From: Escarpia spicata
Lineage: Eukaryota > Annelida > Polychaeta > Sabellida > Siboglinidae
Reading direction: 5' to 3'
NCBI GenBank assembly: GCA_963995525.1
Contig: OZ023207.1
Location: 3,502,105-3,566,104, forward strand
DNA length: 64,000 nt
Shown: positions 58,299 through 64,000 of the stretch, piece by piece
How the letters are laid out: each line of letters starts with the position of its first letter
How positions within the stretch are numbered: position 1 is the first letter of the stretch
Translations under genes and position numbers: made by a program
The notes under the pieces: model-generated
Seen by the model: only the letters and a program-made list of their open reading frames with translations
What the model was told of the DNA's origin: nothing
Databases searched by the model: none

Positions 58299-60115
58299 TG
58301 GCGACGAGAGATGCGCGAAACAGAACCAAAATACAAGAACAAAGAGCACAGAGATGTGTGCAAAATGCGCATACCAAGAAACGGTTAGTGTTAAGTCCGT
58401 TATGAACGTGTTGTTTCAACTTCAATCCGTTGGCCGTGTTGTCAGTCACGAGACCCATACAACAGACAGTGACGTGTACAAAATTAATGGGAAACACGAC
58501 TACTGTGGACATGTAACATTCGTATCAAGTCGGTTGTTTATTGTGTACAACTAATAAATAAGCCAGTAGTCGTGATTCAGTAGACTGTATCTGCATGGAA
58601 TAGATCTGTGCAGGATGCAGTCATGGCAACGTCATTAAATATGCCGTGCGTACAGCCTTTTGAAAGCGAACTTTCCGGTAGTGAGGCCTCGTTAGGTCCC
58701 AAATAGGATAAGTGGATTCTCAGGTTCGAGAACTATCTGTCCGCCATCGCAGTAAATGACGAAGGACAGAAGAGAGCACTGTTGTTGCATGCATTCGGCA
58801 ATAACATATTTTTGTCAACCTGCCGAACAGAGGGACAACTTACGAACAGGCCAAAACCGCGCTAACAGCATGCTTCAAGACGAAGGTTAATCTTGAGTAT
58901 GAACGTGCCGTGTTTAGACGTATGCGTCAAGTGAGTGGCGAAAAAATTGACGCTTACCATACCCGTCTCCGCCAGGCAGCGGTCTGTTGCGAGTTCAACG
59001 ACATTAACGATTAAATTTAATCACACGTTATACAGACAACCACAGACTCAAAACTGCGTAAACAAGGACTGACAAACGATGCGTTGACGCTAGGTGTCGT
59101 AATCGAAGCGGTCGAAATAACGAGCTAGCGCAAGCCCAAAGTTTGGACAGTGAAAAAGACTTGATAGGCATCTAACAAGATGCCAAGACAATCGGTCGCA
59201 AGTTCGGACAGTCGAACCGTAGAAAACCACAACAGGGTGTAACGAAATGTAGAAACTGTGGGAAAGGCTTTCCGCATGTAGGAGGCAAGGACATTTGCCT
59301 GGCATTTGGTTAACACTGTTTTGATTGTCACGGAAGAAACCATTTTGATAATTTTTGTCCCAGGAAAGGTCAGAAAATGATGAAAGCACGGAGTGTGATA
59401 GTAATGAAAGTAGTATAAATTATGTTTCTGAAAACACTGAGGGTGATGTTTGTGAAAGTAGTATACATGGTGTTTACAATAGCACTTTTGTAGCAAAACC
59501 GCCGAAGTTCAAAATCGAGTTTAAAAGGTGTTCAGTGATGATGACAGCTGATAGTGGTGCATCGTGTAGTCTAATTGATGAGAGTACGTTTCAGAACAAA
59601 TTCAAGGGTGTTCGTCTTGAAACATGTCATAACAAACTGAATGCATATGGTGGTACACGTACAGAAACCACTGGAAAGTGTCGCAGTACTATTGTATGTG
59701 GTCAGAAACTGCTAGTGATGTTTTCTGTGTAGCGAAAGAAAACTGTGGATGTTTGCTCAGTGTAAACGTGAGTCAAAAACTCGGACTCGTTCAGGTTGCA
59801 GATCATGCGGTGTATAATGTCGGACATACTGAGTGGCCAGAAGTGAAGAAAGGTATTTGAGGGTATGGCTAGTTTAAAGAACTTTGAGGTAAAGCTTCAC
59901 ATCAATGAAGCTATCCCCTTTGTTGCTCAGCGCCACAAAAGAATCTTTTTTTCACGAACGTCAAAAGGTTACAAAGGAACTCCTTGAGTTAAAAAGGAAT
60001 GATGTAATCGAAAGGGTAGAGGGTCCAACTCCCTGGGTGGACCCAATAGTGGTGGTACCGAAACCCAAAAGGCAATTCACTGGGCGGAAAATTAATTCCC
60101 ATATTTTTTAATGTA
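58299..60115 (+). mobile_element. Ty3/gypsy LTR retrotransposon relic: gag, protease, start of reverse transcriptase
   Basis: A TGGCGACGAGAG primer-site-like sequence lies at 58299. Gag starts near 58624 (MATSLNMPCVQPF) with KWILRFENYLSAI and, after a frameshift, YEQAKTALTACFKTKVNLEYE. Zinc-knuckle-type cysteines (CRNCGKGF...HCFDCHGRNHFDNFCP) lie at 59247-59361. The aspartic protease motif TADSGASCSLID lies at about 59545-59577. Then RNDVIERVEGPTPWVDPIVV (60000-60060) marks the start of reverse transcriptase, where it breaks off. In-frame stops (for example near 58706) and frameshifts make it inactive. The palm, RNase H and integrase are missing. Confidence 0.85.
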
Positions 60116-60950
60116 CTTTGCTGAAATTTTCATGGAATGTTAAGTATAAAAAAGTATGTACAAAATCATTTGTTGGGATGTTTTGAATGAGCGTTACTAT
60201 GGAAACGGCAGCCATCTTAGATTGCAAATGCAATTCTAAGGAAGAAGATATATTTTGATTGCATTGTCCAAATTCAATATAATACAGTGTGGAGATGCTA
60301 TACATATACCTACAGGGGGCTATTGAATGTTTTTTTGAAAAACGTTAATATTTTAATTATCCCAAATGTTATACTTTTACAGCTATGAAAATCGTATCAA
60401 GCCATGCTCATGAGACACTTGTAATGAAAGTATGTACATTTCCAAAAATGTCTTTGCATATCCCCATAGACCACACAATCGACAGATACTGACAACAATT
60501 TCAAGCAATTATATTGAAAATTAACCGAGATATGCTCATACTCAGCGACTTTATTGTTGAAATATGAAAATATGCGAAAATCGCAATTGAAGTTTGAACA
60601 AACTATCATAGCACATTTTACTAAACAAAATGTTATTAGATCTCATTGGATCAAATAGACACTGCAGGAAATATATATCCACTGTCCACTGTGACAACTG
60701 ACACACAATTAGAATCATATTTAGCTGTACATAAACAGTTAGTGACATACTTTATGTCCTTATTTTTCTTATTGTTTTTATTATTATATTATTGTTTTAT
60801 TATTTATATGTATTGTTTCAGTTATCAGTCCTGTTATTGGGTCCACTGGACCTGTTGGAAACTGAATAAATACAATACAATACAATACAACAAGTGTCAC
60901 TGTCTGTGCAATGTTTACGCAGTGTTGTTGCTCAGAATGCACCTGGTGCA
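60116..60950. other. Non-coding, ending in an ATACA-repeat tail
   Basis: No gene. 'gaataaatacaatacaatac' at 60862-60891 looks like a retroelement 3' terminus with a pentanucleotide repeat, but nothing upstream is recognisable. Confidence 0.4.
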
Positions 60951-60974
60951 TACGTGGACGCATTAGCATTCTAC

Positions 60975-62640
60975 GCACGTGCCACCTTGCGTGCATGTCT
61001 AGCCTCCTTGGAGCTCGACCTGACGACGAGACTGCTGCAGACGTCGAAGGTCCACCTTCCCAGCAGATGCCACCAGCTGAAGGCCTGTGGCGATTCCCAT
61101 CACGTTGTAAGCGTGCTGCATTGTTGCCTGCACGCCAGAGTTAAATTCTGATACAGCTGCACACGTCGCAAACACAACATGCGACAGGCCGACAAATCCG
61201 GTCTTTGGACATTTTCTCCAGACAACTGAATGGAGCGACTCGTTAGCATTCTGGGTCTTTCCCATCAGGCAACGCTCCAGCAGGTCGGTGTGGCCTAGTC
61301 GTTCGTACACATCCTTGACCAGGGCACCCACCTCTTCAGACAGAGGCGTCCCAACGTTGACCCGGTGAGAGCCTGGCACTTCCCCAGCAGCAAGTGCTTT
61401 CTGGTAGAAGCAACAGCTCTCCTTTCCCTTGGGACAGAGATCATGGTCCGGCTTCTCATCCGTTGATGTGGCATGGTGGAACGTAGCAAAGACTGCTTGC
61501 TGCATCGCATTCTTATCGTGAGGATGTGCACGTATTGCCCTGCCGTAGTAGTCGGTGAGTCTCGTGATAGCAGCCTGTCAATTTGCCGTATCCACGACCA
61601 CCGAGGGTAACGCCCTTCTTCTTCCCTTGCGTTAGCAGATTGCGCAAAGCCGTTCCCAACTGCTTAGCAACATGGTTTACACATTCTCCCTTCTTCAGGG
61701 GGGCGTCATCACCGTACACGTTGAGATGCTTGAACGTCTTGGCGTTGCCGTCGGAGAGGAGGGTGATATATCGGAAACCGTGCTTGTCGAGGGAACGGGA
61801 CCACAGAATATCGGCTGCCTCCATCTCCATGCCCTCCGAAGGACCGGTAAAATTCTGGTTGCAGTCTCGGTGATTGTCGTGCCACTTCAGGAACTTGGCT
61901 GTGTGTCTCCCGCCATACCGTGCACTCGCCTGTGCACACCCTTGACAGTAGAGCGAGAGAATGGCCAGGTCAAGCACAAGACCAGTAACCACCTCTACAA
62001 CACAACCAATGCCATAGCTGGATCGATGGCCACGTGTCATCCACGATCCATCGAAGCTGACGGTGATGTCAATTGGACCATCCTACTCAATGGATGGGTC
62101 AAGCTATTTGTACGCTCGTCGTACAATCTTCGCAGCATCACTCGTCATCTGTGACACAACCACCATGTTCGCCTGTGTGATGGCCTTCACGTGCGTGCCG
62201 TACGTGCTGTGGTGTGGTGCAGCCATATCCAAGTAACGACACAGCTTCACCAGTCCACCATGTCCAACACCCACATCCATCGTTGCAGCCACTGCCGATC
62301 GAGTCACCACGAATGCCACATTGGCCGCCTTCTCCTTGTCAAGTCGATCGGAGGATGTCACGTTGTTCACGATAACATCGCACGTCGAGCAGAACGTCTC
62401 AAGTTGAGACAAATAAGCCCCAGCCTACCGACTGACGGCTCGGAACCCAAGTGTGCTGCACTGACACGACGGGCACAACAGCTTCTCCACCAGTCCACCC
62501 AGCATACATGTGCGAATAATGACGGTCGATGGCTGATCAGAATCGTTCTCTTGCAACATTGGAAGTCTCATCGATCAAGTGCCGGTACCGGAACTTCTTC
62601 TCTTTGCAGAAATCCTCGATGTTGACGGCTGAGCAACCTG
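60975..62640 (-). pseudogene. Mutator-like transposase relic
   Basis: The minus strand encodes a transposase of the Mutator-like type found in many invertebrates. Segments in order: KLLCPSCQCSTLGFRAVS (near 62440), ETFCSTCD, MAAPHHSTYG, ITVSFDGSWMTRGHRSSYG (about 62060-62016), GLVLDLAIL, NFTGPSEGMEMEAADILWSR, ITLLSDGNAKTF, GECVNHVAKQLGTAL, then AVFATFHHATSTDEKPDH and MGKTQNANESLHSVVW. Asp in SFDGSW, Asp in LSDGN and Glu in NANESLH are candidate catalytic residues. Stops at 62425-62427, 62104-62106 and 62084-62086 and a frameshift near 61580 inactivate it. An acceptor-like 'ctctcctcag' precedes 62631, so an intron is possible. Confidence 0.88.
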
Positions 62641-62933
62641 AGGAGAGAACAGTTGTATTGTTATTCAAACTGTGTAACTGCATACAAGTCATGTGCATGT
62701 ATGTTCAAGTGCCAATAAAACAATGTCACATGTTAATGTTTTTTTAAAATAAACTATAGTGTCAAAGTAGTTTATAAGAGGTGGCTTCATATGTGAACTT
62801 GATATATGCACAGCAACAATTGTAAATGCATGACTAATTAATTGTAATATAGTACCTCTGCCCTAGCCAATACAGCCCCAGTACCTAGGGCCGGGCTTAG
62901 TTAGGTCTAGGCTAGCCCATGGCCATGCCATGG

Positions 62934-63266
62934 CTATACTAGACAATACCTGCATCTACAGATGGGACTGCGCCTGGAGGGCTTATTGTTGTTTATTCCA
63001 TTTGTAAATGAACTAAGCTCTGCCCATGGTATACAAAAACACAGTTTTGAATCGTTATTTATATAGCCGTAGACGAAGACCAACGTAGCCATTACGTGAT
63101 CGGAACTTGACACTGCACTGTCTTCTCCGAGTCCGACTGTCGAAGCTGTGCTGCGCCGCTTTTCTCTCATTTCACACGCCGCCTGACTCGCTAACTTCAG
63201 CTGCCTTCGTTTGCTATCTTTCCCACAACCGTAGAACTCCTTCCACTTTCTCTTTCCATACACCAT
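62934..63266 (-). pseudogene. Possible first exon of the Mutator-like transposase
   Basis: A 110-codon minus-strand frame starts MVYGKRKWKEFYG and continues with a basic stretch (KRRQLKLASQAACEMREKRR), then SSSDH followed by a GT (cac|gtaatgg). Basic N-termini of this sort precede the zinc-finger part in related transposases, and the next downstream AG lies at 62632. The joined frame meets a stop, so if it is an exon the gene is broken. Assignment is by position and composition only. Confidence 0.3.
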
Positions 63267-63407
63267 CTTCTCTTTTTACCAATAAACTGGATGAAAACAC
63301 GGGATGACTTGCTCGATACGACGACAACAAAGAAACTGGGCCGCAAAACCAGGTCACGCATTAGCCAATAAGCATGAAGATCGCGAGCACATGACGTGTG
63401 TAGACCA

Positions 63408-64000
63408 ATGTGGCGTAAGGTGGTACTTGTTTATATTGTCACTGCGTGATTCAAAATAATTTTTGCAATCTAACATTTAATTTTATGTGTGACACTAGTG
63501 TAGAATTAGTGTCAACGTATTGCACTGTTTGCTTAAACAAACATTTTATAAATTCACACCACCAACGTTGTTAAATCTTGTACTTAAATTATCTGGGCGA
63601 TAATACAGGTCGATTTGATTTTTGCGCTACCAGGCTTACGTACACAACATACTAAAGCAGGGGCAGTCCCCTTATGAACTGTATACTAACATGTCTTTTC
63701 AACATGACATTCTGTTATACCCATAATCGCCCTGGGGGTGAAGACCTCTGACTTTTCTTTGCACGGGCACTAAACGTCTTGTCACTTTGCACAGGCCTGC
63801 TGAGCGCAAAAAATCATACGACCTGTAATATTGCCATTGATTATCGCCAACCCACTCTTTAGTAACCTAGAAATTTACATTATTTTTATTACAATTATAC
63901 AGTTTTATAACATTTTATTATTTTCAATTATTTATTATTTTTATGATACATTATCATTTTATTCTTCACCATTTTGAGGAAAGTATATTGTCACCAAGAC
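63408..64000 (+). mobile_element. 5' leader of a second 2A-type LINE, running off the window
   Basis: Collinear with 44366-44926: 'tggcgtaaggtggtacttgt', 'gacactagtgtagaattagt', 'tcgccctgggggtgaagacc' and 'attttgaggaaagta'. Same orientation, with only scattered substitutions and small indels. The copy reaches the right edge before the ORF2 start, so its coding part and any 2A motif lie outside the window. Confidence 0.9.

Noticed and set aside
61583..62154. Plus-strand frames at 61583-61873 and 61672-62154
   Set aside because: They are shadows of the minus-strand Mutator-like transposase, which has the recognisable motifs.

Overview
The window is animal genomic DNA, most likely from a marine invertebrate. 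It is AT-rich, its few genes are single-exon or spliced, and most of the sequence is transposable-element debris. The debris includes CR1/L2-type LINEs, a Ty3/gypsy element, a Mutator-like transposase, a tRNA-derived SINE and a solo LTR. One LINE carries a 2A-like motif of the kind known from sea-urchin elements. The host phylum cannot be fixed from sequence alone; a deuterostome or a lophotrochozoan would fit. No rRNA gene, free-standing tRNA gene or CRISPR array was seen.

The only likely host genes are a local family of single-exon rhodopsin-class (7TM) receptors. Two copies are intact (38851-39798 minus, 53844-54791 plus; 315 aa each). Two carry one-base frameshifts (6527-7396 and 25746-26764, both plus). 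Five 5'-truncated relics all begin at the same point at the end of TM5. Each long copy has the same antisense LINE fragment starting about 200 bp upstream of its start codon, and a conserved block with a CCAAT motif lies between the two. Receptor and LINE relics have therefore been duplicated together as a cassette.

The layout is three large inverted repeats. IR-I pairs 1-3735 (continuing off the left edge) with 16395-24811. Its arms carry receptor relics, LINE endonuclease relics and a two-exon F-box-like gene, and the right arm later took in two LINEs. Inside the IR-I spacer sits a 6.3 kb foldback element (7516-13803) with 2.5-2.6 kb terminal inverted repeats, a 57-bp minisatellite in its loop and a 6-bp target duplication; it lies just 3' of receptor 1. 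IR-II pairs 35977-42964 with 50683-57668, holds the two intact receptors in opposite orientation, and has a 7.7 kb spacer made almost entirely of LINEs.

From 26.9 to 36 kb there are old LINE relics and a relic of a conserved repeat-borne ORF. From 57.7 to 64 kb there is a Ty3/gypsy gag-protease relic, a broken Mutator-like transposase and, at the right edge, a second copy of the 5' leader of the 2A-bearing LINE. The young CR1 LINE at 20008-23010 keeps an intact endonuclease plus reverse transcriptase frame of more than 960 codons. It is the only retroelement here whose enzyme still reads through.
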